A stretch of 41,892 nucleotides of DNA. Source: Bacillota bacterium (lineage in GTDB: Bacteria > Bacillota > Clostridia > Lachnospirales > Lachnospiraceae). Below, one piece after another: positions 34,079-41,766 of the stretch. The stretch covers positions 1 to 41,892 of the forward strand of contig JAEZMV010000022.1 of assembly GCA_023414875.1 (NCBI GenBank). Reading direction: 5' to 3'. Under the pieces are notes generated by a model that had not been told where the DNA came from, searched no databases, and was given only the letters and a program-made list of their open reading frames with translations. A program made the position numbers and the translations under genes. Positions within the stretch are counted from its first letter, which is position 1, and each line of letters opens with the position of its first letter.

Positions 34079-34242
34079 TACTTTTCACACATACCAGAAA
34101 TTCGGTTATATGATTTCGATAAAACGTTTTTCGAAAAGGAGTATTAGCAATACGAACTTCGTAATGTAACTAAGTGAAAGTGACTCCGCTTCGGAATCAT
34201 TTATCGAAATCATATCTGTACCTTAGTTGTGTGTGAAAAGTA
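34079..34242. mobile_element. MITE-like palindromic element, internal copy
   Basis: A non-coding element of about 160 bp with inverted ends: TACTTTTCACACA (34079-34091) is the perfect complement of 34230-34242. The arms continue as an imperfect inverted repeat containing TGATTTCGATAAA on both sides and GGAGT near the centre, so the whole element can fold into one long hairpin. TA at each boundary fits a TA target duplication. The left arm (CACATACCAGAAATTCGG..TTTCGAT..GGAGTATT) matches both contig ends. No transposase is present in the window. Confidence 0.85.
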
Positions 34243-34343
34243 ATTAGTAACAGATATAATGATCTATTGTTTGTTGCCTAGTGCGACTGCGAATGTTATA
34301 ATGACTGAGTATATATAAATGTAACTCCATAAGGGGAAATTAT

Positions 34344-35240
34344 ATGAACATTGATTTGGAATATTACCGCATATTTTATCATGTATCAAAAGCAGGCAGC
34401 TTTACTTTGGCGGGAGAGGAGTTATGCATCTCACAGCCGGCGGTCAGTCAGGCAATTAAGGTCTTGGAAACAAGTCTTGGCAGTAAGCTTTTTATACGTA
34501 TTCCCAAGGGGGTAAGACTCACACCGGAGGGAGAAGTACTCTTTAGTTATGTGCAAAGAGGTTATGAGTACATCTTACTCGGAGAAGCGAAGTTTCAGAA
34601 GATGCTTGATTTGGAAAACGGAGAGATACGTATTGGTGCTAGTGATATGACTCTGCAGTTCTATCTACTTCCTTACTTAGAGAAATTCCATGAAAAATTT
34701 CCGGGCATTAAGGTTACGGTTACCAATGCACCTACACCGGAGACTTTGGAATTTCTATACGAGGGTAAAATAGATTTTGGCATCGTTAGTGAACCGTTTG
34801 AAGCAAAGCCGGAGGTTGAAGTGCTGAGGGTAAGAGAAATTCAGGATATATTCGTGGCAGGCAGCAGGTTTTCACAGCTGAAGGGAAGAACCCTGGATTA
34901 TAAAACCTTGGAGGAATTGCCTATCATTTGCTTGGAGCGTAATACAAGCTCCCGTAGTTATATTGATAAATTTCTGGAGGCCAATGATGTAGTCTTAAAA
35001 CCGGAATTTGAACTTGCAATGAGTGATATTATTGTAAAGTTTGCCTTGAGGAACTTAGGTATTGGCTGTGTAGTAAAAGATTTTGCAAAAGAAGCATTAG
35101 AAAGCGGAGAGCTATTTAAGCTACAGTTTGAACAGGAATTACCGAAAAGAAACTTTTGCATCATTACCGGTAATAATAACCCTATCTCCACAGCTGCAAA
35201 GGAATTGCTGAATATGCTGAAGGTTACAACTCCTATGTAG
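34344..35240 (+). CDS. LysR-family transcriptional regulator
   Basis: A 298-residue activator/repressor. The N-terminal winged helix matches LysR proteins closely (YYRIFYHVSKAGSFTLAGEELCISQPAVSQAIKVLE, then GSKLFIRIPKGVRLTPEG). A type-2 periplasmic-binding-like effector domain follows, with IRIGASDMTLQFYLLPYLEKF and FGIVSEPF segments. AAGGGG precedes the ATG. No divergent target gene is present: upstream is the MITE and fic remnant, and downstream is dut after about 185 bases. The target and ligand cannot be named. Confidence 0.9.
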   Translation: MNIDLEYYRIFYHVSKAGSFTLAGEELCISQPAVSQAIKVLETSLGSKLFIRIPKGVRLTPEGEVLFSYVQRGYEYILLGEAKFQKMLDLENGEIRIGASDMTLQFYLLPYLEKFHEKFPGIKVTVTNAPTPETLEFLYEGKIDFGIVSEPFEAKPEVEVLRVREIQDIFVAGSRFSQLKGRTLDYKTLEELPIICLERNTSSRSYIDKFLEANDVVLKPEFELAMSDIIVKFALRNLGIGCVVKDFAKEALESGELFKLQFEQELPKRNFCIITGNNNPISTAAKELLNMLKVTTPM

Positions 35241-35425
35241 GACTACTTTATTAGGTAAATATTTTACTATGAAAGCTTATCTAAAAATGATTTATATAAA
35301 TAGGATTTTGCTAGTTTAGATGTAATTATGATTATGACAAATATGAATTATGATAGATGCTTTCTATTTATTAATTCTAAGATTGCAGGTAATGAAAACA
35401 TAAGAGATTTAAGGAGTAACATAAC

Positions 35426-35857
35426 ATGAAAATTCGTATTAAATATATAAGTGATAAAGTAGAAAAGCTACAATACATCGAAAATAAATCAGACTGGATT
35501 GATCTTAGGACTGCCGAGAGGGTGGAGTTGAAGACCGGAGAATTTAAATTGATACCCTTAGGGATTGCGATGGAACTGCCGATAGGTTACGAAGCACATA
35601 TTGTGCCAAGAAGCAGCACCTTTAAGAATTTTGGTATATTGCAGACAAATTCCATGGGGATTGTGGATGAAAGCTATTGTGGAGATAATGACCAATGGTT
35701 TTTCCCGGCGCTTGCAATGAGAGATACGGTGATTAATGTTAATGACCGAATCTGTCAATTCCGAATCATGGAGCATCAGCCCAAGATCGAATTCGATGAA
35801 GTGGATTCGCTGGGAAATGAGGACCGTGGGGGCCATGGCAGCACCGGTAAGCAATAA
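35426..35857 (+). CDS. dut: dUTP diphosphatase (trimeric dUTPase)
   Basis: Hydrolyses dUTP to dUMP and pyrophosphate, keeping uracil out of DNA and supplying dTMP synthesis. It has 143 residues. The five trimeric-dUTPase motifs can be followed: SDWIDLRTA (1), VPRSSTFKNFGI (2), MGIVDESYCGD (3, uracil-binding hairpin), DRICQFRI (4) and the C-terminal Gly-rich RGGHGSTG (5). Motif 1 has DLRTA rather than the usual DLxA, a mild variation. AGGAG precedes the ATG. Housekeeping and phage forms look alike; no phage genes surround it. A GNAT remnant lies 3 bases after the stop. Confidence 0.93.
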   Translation: MKIRIKYISDKVEKLQYIENKSDWIDLRTAERVELKTGEFKLIPLGIAMELPIGYEAHIVPRSSTFKNFGILQTNSMGIVDESYCGDNDQWFFPALAMRDTVINVNDRICQFRIMEHQPKIEFDEVDSLGNEDRGGHGSTGKQ

Positions 35858-35860
35858 GGC

Positions 35861-35947
35861 ATGGCAGCAACTGATATGGGAAGACCTGTATATGAGAAGC
35901 TAGGGTTTGAAATACTAACAAAGGATATGGTGTATCACATAGGATAA
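35861..35947 (+). pseudogene. C-terminal fragment of a GNAT acetyltransferase
   Basis: A 28-codon frame encodes ATDMGRPVYEKLGFEI followed by a short tail, which is the usual C-terminal end of GNAT enzymes (ATxMGxPVYEKLGF). No GNAT body precedes it; the dut stop is only 3 bases upstream. It is probably the leftover end of a gene deleted when dut reached its present place, or dut replaced the rest by recombination. Confidence 0.65.
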
Positions 35948-35963
35948 GGAACGGAGGTATCAC

Positions 35964-36662
35964 TTGGCCGGAGTAATTACACATATGGTAGTTGCCAACG
36001 AGATAAGAAAGCGATTACCGGAGGGAACAATTAAAAATATGGGGTTATTCTATCTGGGTAACCTCGCACCGGACGCAATTCATGCAAGAGAGGGGTATAT
36101 ACGAGCTTATAAAAAGCATACGCATTTTCGAGATGATATACCGGATAAGGATTTTGGTAAAGAAGAGTGCCTTACTCTTTTCCATGAAAGGTTAGCAGCG
36201 TTTATTAAAGAAAATAGGAATCGTGAAGATGATTTACTGGATTTATACAGGGGATATGTGGCGCATGTTATAACAGATGAAGTATTTATTTTGACGCTGC
36301 GTGATGAATTCCGAAATATTATGGAGCAAAAGGGAATTGCCCAATTTGATCCTCTGTTCTTTGAATATATCGTTAAAGACATGACCCGAAATGATATGCT
36401 TCTAGTGATGAATTATGAAGACATCGAGGATATCAGAATACAGATGGAACAGGTACCCATATATCCGATTAAAGGCTATCTTACGGAACAGGAGATGAAA
36501 ACCAGCAGGGATTGGCTGGTTTATCAGCATTTTTATCACGAACAAGAGCTTATAGAGCCTGCATTCATCAGCTACCGGAGAATGACAGAATTTATACAGG
36601 TAGCAGCAGAGGAGATTGTAAAAAGGTTATCGGAGGGCGGAAGCTTACCCAGGATGTTCTAA
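35964..36662 (+). CDS. Zinc-dependent phospholipase C-like protein
   Basis: A 232-residue putative hydrolase related to the Zn-dependent phospholipase C fold. The opening GVITHMVVANEIRKRLP and FYLGNLAPDAIH give His and Asp ligands; KKHTHFRDD and YRGYVAHVITDEVF supply further His/Asp residues in the expected order for a multi-metal site. There is no signal peptide, unlike secreted toxins, so it is probably an intracellular hydrolase of unknown substrate. The start is TTG 35964 with GGAGG at 6 bases; no ATG lies near. It follows dut and the GNAT fragment on the same strand, possibly in one transcript. Confidence 0.8.
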   Translation: MAGVITHMVVANEIRKRLPEGTIKNMGLFYLGNLAPDAIHAREGYIRAYKKHTHFRDDIPDKDFGKEECLTLFHERLAAFIKENRNREDDLLDLYRGYVAHVITDEVFILTLRDEFRNIMEQKGIAQFDPLFFEYIVKDMTRNDMLLVMNYEDIEDIRIQMEQVPIYPIKGYLTEQEMKTSRDWLVYQHFYHEQELIEPAFISYRRMTEFIQVAAEEIVKRLSEGGSLPRMF

Positions 36663-36714
36663 GTGACAGGTAAAATAATCTCATCATTTTATGGGATGAA
36701 GCTACACTTTTCAT

Positions 36715-36743
36715 AGAAGAGACGTCCCCTTGGGGAAGCTTCT
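36715..36743. terminator. Hairpin between convergent genes
   Basis: TCCCC (36725-36729) pairs with GGGGA (36732-36736), extended by AGAAG (36715-36719) / CTTCT (36739-36743). There is no strong T tract; it is convergently placed. Confidence 0.4.
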
Positions 36744-36774
36744 AAGGATATTTAGATAAATAGCAGTGATCCAG

Positions 36775-37692
36775 TTATTCATATCCTCCGGTAATTTCAA
36801 TGGTGTTCCCGTCAGGATCCTGTAATACAAAGAAATAATAAGGTGCTTTGATATTAACATACATAATATCTGAAACGGTTCCAATGCTGAGACTTTTCAC
36901 TCTGTTGTACTCTGCCTTCAAATCCTCGATCCAGAAGTTAAGCACTGTCTGGTTACCGTAGTTGATAGTACGATTTTTAAAATACTCCAGGTACTGATTG
37001 TTGTAATGCAGATCAAGATCGATCTTATTAGCAATCATATAATTATCATAATCGCAGTTATAAAGAGCAATACACTTTCCATCAAAATTGAACTGTGCCC
37101 ATCGATTAAAATTCCTAGCCGACACGTTCATATCCAGTAATTTCTCATAGAAATCAATCGATTTATCTATATCCTTAACAATAAAATATGTAGAACCTAA
37201 ATGGAGCATAGTCTTCTCTTTATTAAAAGTAGTATCAAATACTTTTTCCATTACATAGTAGCAGAGAATACGATTGTTCTCAGCCGGGTATTTGAGATAA
37301 TCCATCGGTTGATAACCAAGTTTTAGATAAAAATCATAGGAGGGAAGTGATGCTTCGATTGTTGATGATGAATATTCGACTGCGATGATTTCTTCCAGTG
37401 CCTTCATAATCGCCTTGCCATAGCCCATACCCTGATACTCAGGAAGGATATATAAGCGTCCGATATTACTTCCATCGATACTACCGGTTGCAACTATTTT
37501 AGCTTGCTCCGAGAGGAGAAAGTAGACATTACCTTTCTCGATATCCTTCTTTATATTTTCTTCGTTATGGTATGCTAAGAAAAAGTCAACTACCTCAGTT
37601 GGGTAGTAATTAGGGTAGATACTCTTTATCGTAGTATGTACAATACTATGAATTGATTCAAAATCCTTCAGAGATGCTTGTCTTATGTTCAT
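36775..37692 (-). CDS. Fusion of GNAT acetyltransferase and VOC (glyoxalase/bleomycin) domain
   Basis: A 305-residue two-domain protein. Residues about 1-150 are a GNAT domain: IRQASLKDFESIHSIVHTT, then GRLYILPEYQGMGYGKAIMKALE with the CoA loop QGMGYG, and SYDFYLKLGYQPMDY. Residues about 165-305 form a VOC domain: STYFIVKDIDKSIDFYEKLLDM at its start and FVLQDPDGNTIEITGGYE at its end, the paired beta-alpha-beta-beta-beta pattern of glyoxalase and fosfomycin- or bleomycin-resistance proteins. The metal-ligand His of VOC enzymes is not obvious at the first strand, so binding rather than catalysis is possible. It could be a detoxification enzyme; the substrate is unknown. Confidence 0.85.
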   Translation of the reverse strand: MNIRQASLKDFESIHSIVHTTIKSIYPNYYPTEVVDFFLAYHNEENIKKDIEKGNVYFLLSEQAKIVATGSIDGSNIGRLYILPEYQGMGYGKAIMKALEEIIAVEYSSSTIEASLPSYDFYLKLGYQPMDYLKYPAENNRILCYYVMEKVFDTTFNKEKTMLHLGSTYFIVKDIDKSIDFYEKLLDMNVSARNFNRWAQFNFDGKCIALYNCDYDNYMIANKIDLDLHYNNQYLEYFKNRTINYGNQTVLNFWIEDLKAEYNRVKSLSIGTVSDIMYVNIKAPYYFFVLQDPDGNTIEITGGYE

Positions 37693-37853
37693 AAATTACC
37701 TCCATTTCTCACTCTATGTTGTCTTAGGAATAAAATATCCGGCTTTCCAATTCACATCCTTATCTATAATAAGTATACCTATATTAACAAAGATCATCAG
37801 ATAATATTTAATTAAGCTGTGTTAGATAAAAGTATTGATAAGAACCTATTGAA

Positions 37854-37877
37854 AAGGAGGAAATCAACTTCCTCCTT
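37854..37877 (-). terminator. Terminator of the DUF3784-like gene
   Basis: AAGGAGGAA / TTCCTCCTT, 9-bp arms with a 6-base loop, is followed by TTTT on the minus strand. It lies 40 bases past the stop. Confidence 0.6.
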
Positions 37878-37918
37878 CTGGGTTCATGATTAAAATAAAA
37901 TATTAACATTACTTATTT

Positions 37919-38239
37919 TTATTTCTGTTTAGTCGACTCCTTAATAACATAAATTATATCAATTGCTATTAAAAACACTATTATATAGTTTATCCATGAC
38001 CATGAAGATAAGATACGAATGGTTAATAATAAAAATACCATTCCTAAGATGCCAAATACTACTGTAACAAGGTGATATTCGGCTGACTTATCCATTTTTT
38101 TTCGTTCTTCTGATGTTGCCAAAAGATAAGTGTTTGATAGTATTGGTCCTTTTTCTTTTGAGGTAAAAAATGAATAGGTTAACAATATAATTGAAATCAA
38201 ACCAAGGATTATGGATGGCACTATTTGCGATATTTCCAT
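37919..38239 (-). CDS. Small membrane protein, DUF3784-like
   Basis: A 106-residue protein of unknown function with three hydrophobic spans: about 7-27 (IVPSIILGLISIILLTYSFF), about 57-77 and about 80-98. The middle loop is charged (EERKKMDKSAEY). Pattern and size resemble DUF3784 proteins of Firmicutes. A strong AGGAGG precedes the ATG. It lies downstream of the purA repeat region and faces the other way; no functional partner is apparent. Confidence 0.72.
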   Translation of the reverse strand: MEISQIVPSIILGLISIILLTYSFFTSKEKGPILSNTYLLATSEERKKMDKSAEYHLVTVVFGILGMVFLLLTIRILSSWSWINYIIVFLIAIDIIYVIKESTKQK

Positions 38240-38471
38240 AACAATACCTCCTGCAAGTTATTATCTAATCCTAAATTGAATAAATTAATGCTTCTTGCTG
38301 TTATTATACACTATTTATAGTATAAAAACTACTTGGATTTACCTTAATTTACTAAATATATAGGAGACCTATCATTATATTCTTTTTGTCTTTTCTTTTC
38401 CTCTTTTACTCGATTTTCTTAGCATTATAAAACTTTTGCTTTTTATATGATTTCCCTTAAAGGATTCAGCA

Positions 38472-38548
38472 GGTAATCGAAGTAAGCTACATAAGGTAAT
38501 TGAAATAAGCTTGATAATATGGTAGTCGAAGTATGCTTAATAAAATAT
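38472..38548 (+). repeat. Three degenerate tandem repeats upstream of purA
   Basis: Units start at 38472, 38495 and 38521, each beginning GGTA.TCGAA or GGTAATTGAA and continuing GTAAGCT or ATAAGCTT, then AT-rich. Unit lengths are 23, 26 and 28. They resemble the purB-upstream repeats in period and in the TTGAAA..AA..T..ATATG look. The wider 38240-38745 gap holds no gene that I can support; a weak 65-codon minus-strand frame overlaps these repeats. Confidence 0.55.
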
Positions 38549-38785
38549 GGTATCACATTAATCTCTACGAAAGCTAAGCAGGAAAGAATTAGCGATGAGA
38601 TTTTGTTAAGACAAAATAATTTTAGATAAAGGTTAACCATAAGTTGAAGTTATACATAACATAATGAATATTGATTTTACTTATGCTTTATATTGACTTA
38701 TACTTGGTAAGTAATTGGGTATACTAACTTAACCATGAAAATATGAATGAAAAGTGTTTTCATATCATCCAAGGAGGATTTCACT

Positions 38786-40060
38786 ATGGTAAAAGCAATT
38801 GTAGGCGCTAACTGGGGCGATGAGGGAAAAGGTAAAATCACAGATATGCTGGGACAAGAGGCTGATATTATCGTAAGATATCAAGGCGGAAGTAATGCGG
38901 GCCATACGATTATCAATGAATATGGCAAATTCGCTCTTCATTTACTTCCATCAGGTGTATTTTATAAACATACCACAAGCATCATCGGTAATGGTGTTGC
39001 ACTGAATATCCCATACTTAGTGAAGGAAATCAATTCTTTGGTTGATCGTGGTGTTCCGGCGCCTAAGATATTAGTATCCGATAGAGCTCAGATTATGATG
39101 CCATATCATATTTTATTCGATCAGTACGAGGAAGAAAGACTGGGTGGTAAGTCCTTTGGTTCCACAAAGTCGGGTATTGCTCCCTTCTATTCTGATAAAT
39201 ATGCGAAGATTGGTTTTCAGGTATCTGAATTATTTGATGATGAAGTTTTAAAAGACAAGATTGCAAGAGTATGTGAAATGAAAAACATAATTCTTGAGCA
39301 TTTATATCATAAACCGGCGATCAATCAGGATGAATTATATGCTACATTAATTGAGTACAGGAATATGGTGGAGCCTTATGTATGTGATGTTTCAGCTTAT
39401 CTTCACGAGGCAATTAAGGCTGGTAAAAACATTTTACTCGAAGGTCAGCTCGGTGCGTTGAAGGACCCTGATTTCGGTATCTATCCAATGGTTACCTCCT
39501 CTTCAACCCTTGCAGCGTATGGTGCCATCGGTGCTGGTATACCTCCTTATGAAATCAAGAGTGTTGTTACAGTTGTAAAGGCTTATTCCAGTGCAGTTGG
39601 TGCTGGTGAGTTTGTAAGTGAAATCTTTGGTGAGGAAGCGGATGAGCTGAGAAGACGCGGTGGAGATGGCGGCGAGTACGGCGCAACCACTGGAAGACCG
39701 AGACGTATGGGTTGGTTCGATGCAGTAGCTTCCCGTTATGGCTGCAGAATGCAGGGAGCAACCGAGGTAGCACTTACCGTACTTGACGTACTTGGTTATC
39801 TGGATGTACTTCCGGTATGTGTAGGATATGAGATCGACGGAGTTGTAACAAAGGATTTCCCTACAACGGTTAAGCTTGCAAAGGCTAAGCCGGTATATGT
39901 AGAATTACCGGGTTGGAAACAGGAAATCAGAGGTATTAAGAACTACGATGAGTTACCGGAGAACTGTAGAAAATATATTGAGTTCATCGAGAAGGAGCTT
40001 GAGGTACCTGTAAAATTGGTTTCCAACGGCCCTGGAAGAGATGAAATCATCAGAAGATAA
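38786..40060 (+). CDS. purA: Adenylosuccinate synthetase
   Basis: Converts IMP, aspartate and GTP into adenylosuccinate, the first step from IMP to AMP; purB completes it. It is 424 residues. The opening VKAIVGANWGDEGKGKITD has the GTP/IMP-binding GDEGKGK and the catalytic Asp; next are GGSNAGHTI (catalytic His), GSTKSGIAP, LEGQLGALKDPDFGIYPMVTSS and TTGRPRRMGWFDA. Length is standard. ATG 38786 has AAGGAGG at 8 bases; the frame opening at 38747 lacks one and would add a non-family N-terminus. A terminator follows. Confidence 0.97.
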   Translation: MVKAIVGANWGDEGKGKITDMLGQEADIIVRYQGGSNAGHTIINEYGKFALHLLPSGVFYKHTTSIIGNGVALNIPYLVKEINSLVDRGVPAPKILVSDRAQIMMPYHILFDQYEEERLGGKSFGSTKSGIAPFYSDKYAKIGFQVSELFDDEVLKDKIARVCEMKNIILEHLYHKPAINQDELYATLIEYRNMVEPYVCDVSAYLHEAIKAGKNILLEGQLGALKDPDFGIYPMVTSSSTLAAYGAIGAGIPPYEIKSVVTVVKAYSSAVGAGEFVSEIFGEEADELRRRGGDGGEYGATTGRPRRMGWFDAVASRYGCRMQGATEVALTVLDVLGYLDVLPVCVGYEIDGVVTKDFPTTVKLAKAKPVYVELPGWKQEIRGIKNYDELPENCRKYIEFIEKELEVPVKLVSNGPGRDEIIRR

Positions 40061-40174
40061 TAATTAAGCTTAAAATATTCAATGATAATACTGTTTAGGG
40101 TATAATTTGGACAAAAGCCTTATGTAATTATTATATATTAAGTCATTGAAAGAATTTAAATAAATTAATTTCAT

Positions 40175-40260
40175 GGTGTTGGAACAAGGTAGTGCTTATA
40201 GAAAGGATGTATATTCTCCTGAATCGATGCGCATAACAGATGTTCCAACACCTATTTTTT
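40175..40260 (+). terminator. Terminator of purA with long loop
   Basis: GGTGTTGGAACA (40175-40186) pairs perfectly with TGTTCCAACACC (40241-40252), followed by TATTTTTT. The 54-base loop can form a further small stem (AGGA..TCCT). The gap 40261-40573 after it is very AT-rich, and I see nothing else in it. Confidence 0.75.
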
Positions 40261-40573
40261 ATATTACGATATTCAGTATTAACCATATTTTTATGAATAT
40301 ATAAGTTGCTATTATATTTAATTAATATCTTCTTTGACATTTCATATATCTTTATTCATGCTTTCAGAAAATACTTCTTAATAGTGTCATTAATTGCAGC
40401 TTTTATAACTTTTTTAATTTCTTTTCCAAACTAGTATAAATGTATTAGAAAATAATGGTAGAATTATTTTATATTTCTATGTATAATAAGAAGATATTTT
40501 TACGGTTTATAGAGGTAAAGAATAGATAAAGCTTGTAATTAAGCGATTATCAGTAATAATGGGGGGAAGTAGA

Positions 40574-40750
40574 TTGGAGGAGAAAAAGTTATTTCGAATA
40601 AATTTTGATGAAAGTCTTAAAAATTACAATCGAAACGATGGATTGGCAGCGATTTGTTTGTTTGGTCTAATGATGATCTACGTAATTATCTTTGGGGTAG
40701 CAATGACTAAATTTAGATTATATGAGTATCTAGAAATATTAAACTTCTAA
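40574..40750 (+). pseudogene. Small membrane protein or 5' remnant of a larger membrane gene
   Basis: A frame from TTG 40574, with GGGGGGAA 5-7 bases upstream, encodes 58 residues: a polar start (EEKKLFRINFDESLKNYN), a hydrophobic span at about 28-48 (ICLFGLMMIYVIIFGVAM), then KFRLYEYLEILNF. After the TAA the same frame continues with hydrophobic residues (IDFIPAMFISN) before a second TAA. This suggests a larger membrane protein cut by a nonsense mutation. CPBP-type proteases are one thought, but evidence is thin. It may still be a genuine single-span peptide. Confidence 0.5.
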
Positions 40751-40862
40751 ATCGATTTTATACCGGCAATGTTTATCTCAAATTAAGCTTTGCTAGTACA
40801 CATACTACGAATTAATATCCAACTTATTGACGGATATTCAAATGGAAAAGGAGGAAAGAAAA

Positions 40863-41579
40863 TTGAGTTCGTTAATAAAATTAGGTATCATAGGTGATTA
40901 TGATGGAAGGCCAGGCCATATAGCCACGGACGATGCGATTAAGCACTGTGCGGATAAATTGGGCTTGGAGCTGGAAGCAACCTGGGTTCCAACGGAAGGT
41001 CTGCTAGAAGGTGTGGAAGACAAATTAAACTCCTTTGACGGGATATGGTGCGCGCCCGGAAGCCCTTATCAGAGCATGCTTGGTGCATTAAATGGAATTC
41101 AATATGCGAGGGAAAACAATGTCCCCTTTCTCGGAACCTGCGGTGGTTTTCAACATGCAGCAATTGAATTTGCGCGAAATGTCTTGCAGATAAGGGAACT
41201 TCAATCAGATGATTTTGATCCGTATTCACCTAACATAGTTATTAGTGCCCTGTCATGCTCGCTTGTACAACAGACCCGGAATATATTTCTAAAACCAGGA
41301 ACCATTATTCAAGAAATATATGGTGGAGTATCAGAGATTACTGAAAAATATAATTGCAACTTTGGTTTAAATAAGGAGCTTCAAGCTCAATTAGATCTTC
41401 ATGGTTTAAAGAATGCCGGAACCGACGAAAATGACGAAGTACGAATCCTTGTATTGGAGCATAAGGATTTCTTTGTAGGTACTTTGTTCCAACCTCAGTT
41501 AAGTTCAACGAAGGATAATCCGCATCCTCTGATTTTAGCTTATTTGTCCAAAATTTATGATTATCATAAAAAGAAATGA
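40863..41579 (+). CDS. Stand-alone CTP-synthase-type glutamine amidotransferase-like protein
   Basis: A 238-residue class I amidotransferase fold resembling only the C-terminal domain of CTP synthase. The opening is IKLGIIGDYDGRPGHIATDDAI, and the nucleophile elbow is intact with C93 (FLGTCGGFQH). The other two triad residues are not: where CTP synthase has HPE, this protein has Q210-P211-Q212 (TLFQPQL), so glutamine hydrolysis is doubtful. A second cysteine, C132 (ALSCSLV), lies in a position that I recall as Cys or selenocysteine in the family named CTP synthase C-terminal region-related (seleno)protein. The start is TTG 40863, with AAGGAGG 8 bases upstream; a frame from ATG 40827 would place that site inside the gene. 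The substrate is unknown. Confidence 0.8.
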   Translation: MSSLIKLGIIGDYDGRPGHIATDDAIKHCADKLGLELEATWVPTEGLLEGVEDKLNSFDGIWCAPGSPYQSMLGALNGIQYARENNVPFLGTCGGFQHAAIEFARNVLQIRELQSDDFDPYSPNIVISALSCSLVQQTRNIFLKPGTIIQEIYGGVSEITEKYNCNFGLNKELQAQLDLHGLKNAGTDENDEVRILVLEHKDFFVGTLFQPQLSSTKDNPHPLILAYLSKIYDYHKKK

Positions 41580-41633
41580 TCTAACAATTTATGTGTAGCA
41601 CCCTGTAACATACTCAATGAAATTAGATATTGC

Positions 41634-41680
41634 AATAAATAAGAGATAGCAAAGTTTATTCATGCTATCTCTTATTTATT
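41634..41680. terminator. Long bidirectional terminator
   Basis: An 18-bp perfect stem, 41634-41651 with 41663-41680 (AATAAATAAGAGATAGCA and complement), has an 11-base loop; the A/T-rich lower stem gives T runs in both directions. Confidence 0.75.
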
Positions 41681-41734
41681 ATGAAGTAATCATAGTCAGC
41701 TGATCGTTTATTAGGAATCACTTAACAAGTTATT

Positions 41735-41766
41735 GGTTCACGCCTACCATAAATTCGGCTATATGG
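41735..41766. repeat. Degenerate extra copy of the MITE end
   Basis: GGTTCACGCCTACCATAAAT and following TCGGCTATAT resemble the true element end 36 bases further on (TGTTCACACATACCAGAAAT, TCGGATATAT). This is probably the end of an older copy into or beside which the newer one inserted. Confidence 0.6.

Noticed and set aside
38443..38640. 65-codon minus-strand frame upstream of purA
   Set aside because: It overlaps the degenerate repeats, has no convincing ribosome binding site and no recognisable protein features.
40143..40340. 65-codon minus-strand frame after purA
   Set aside because: It runs through the purA terminator hairpin and lacks protein-like character.
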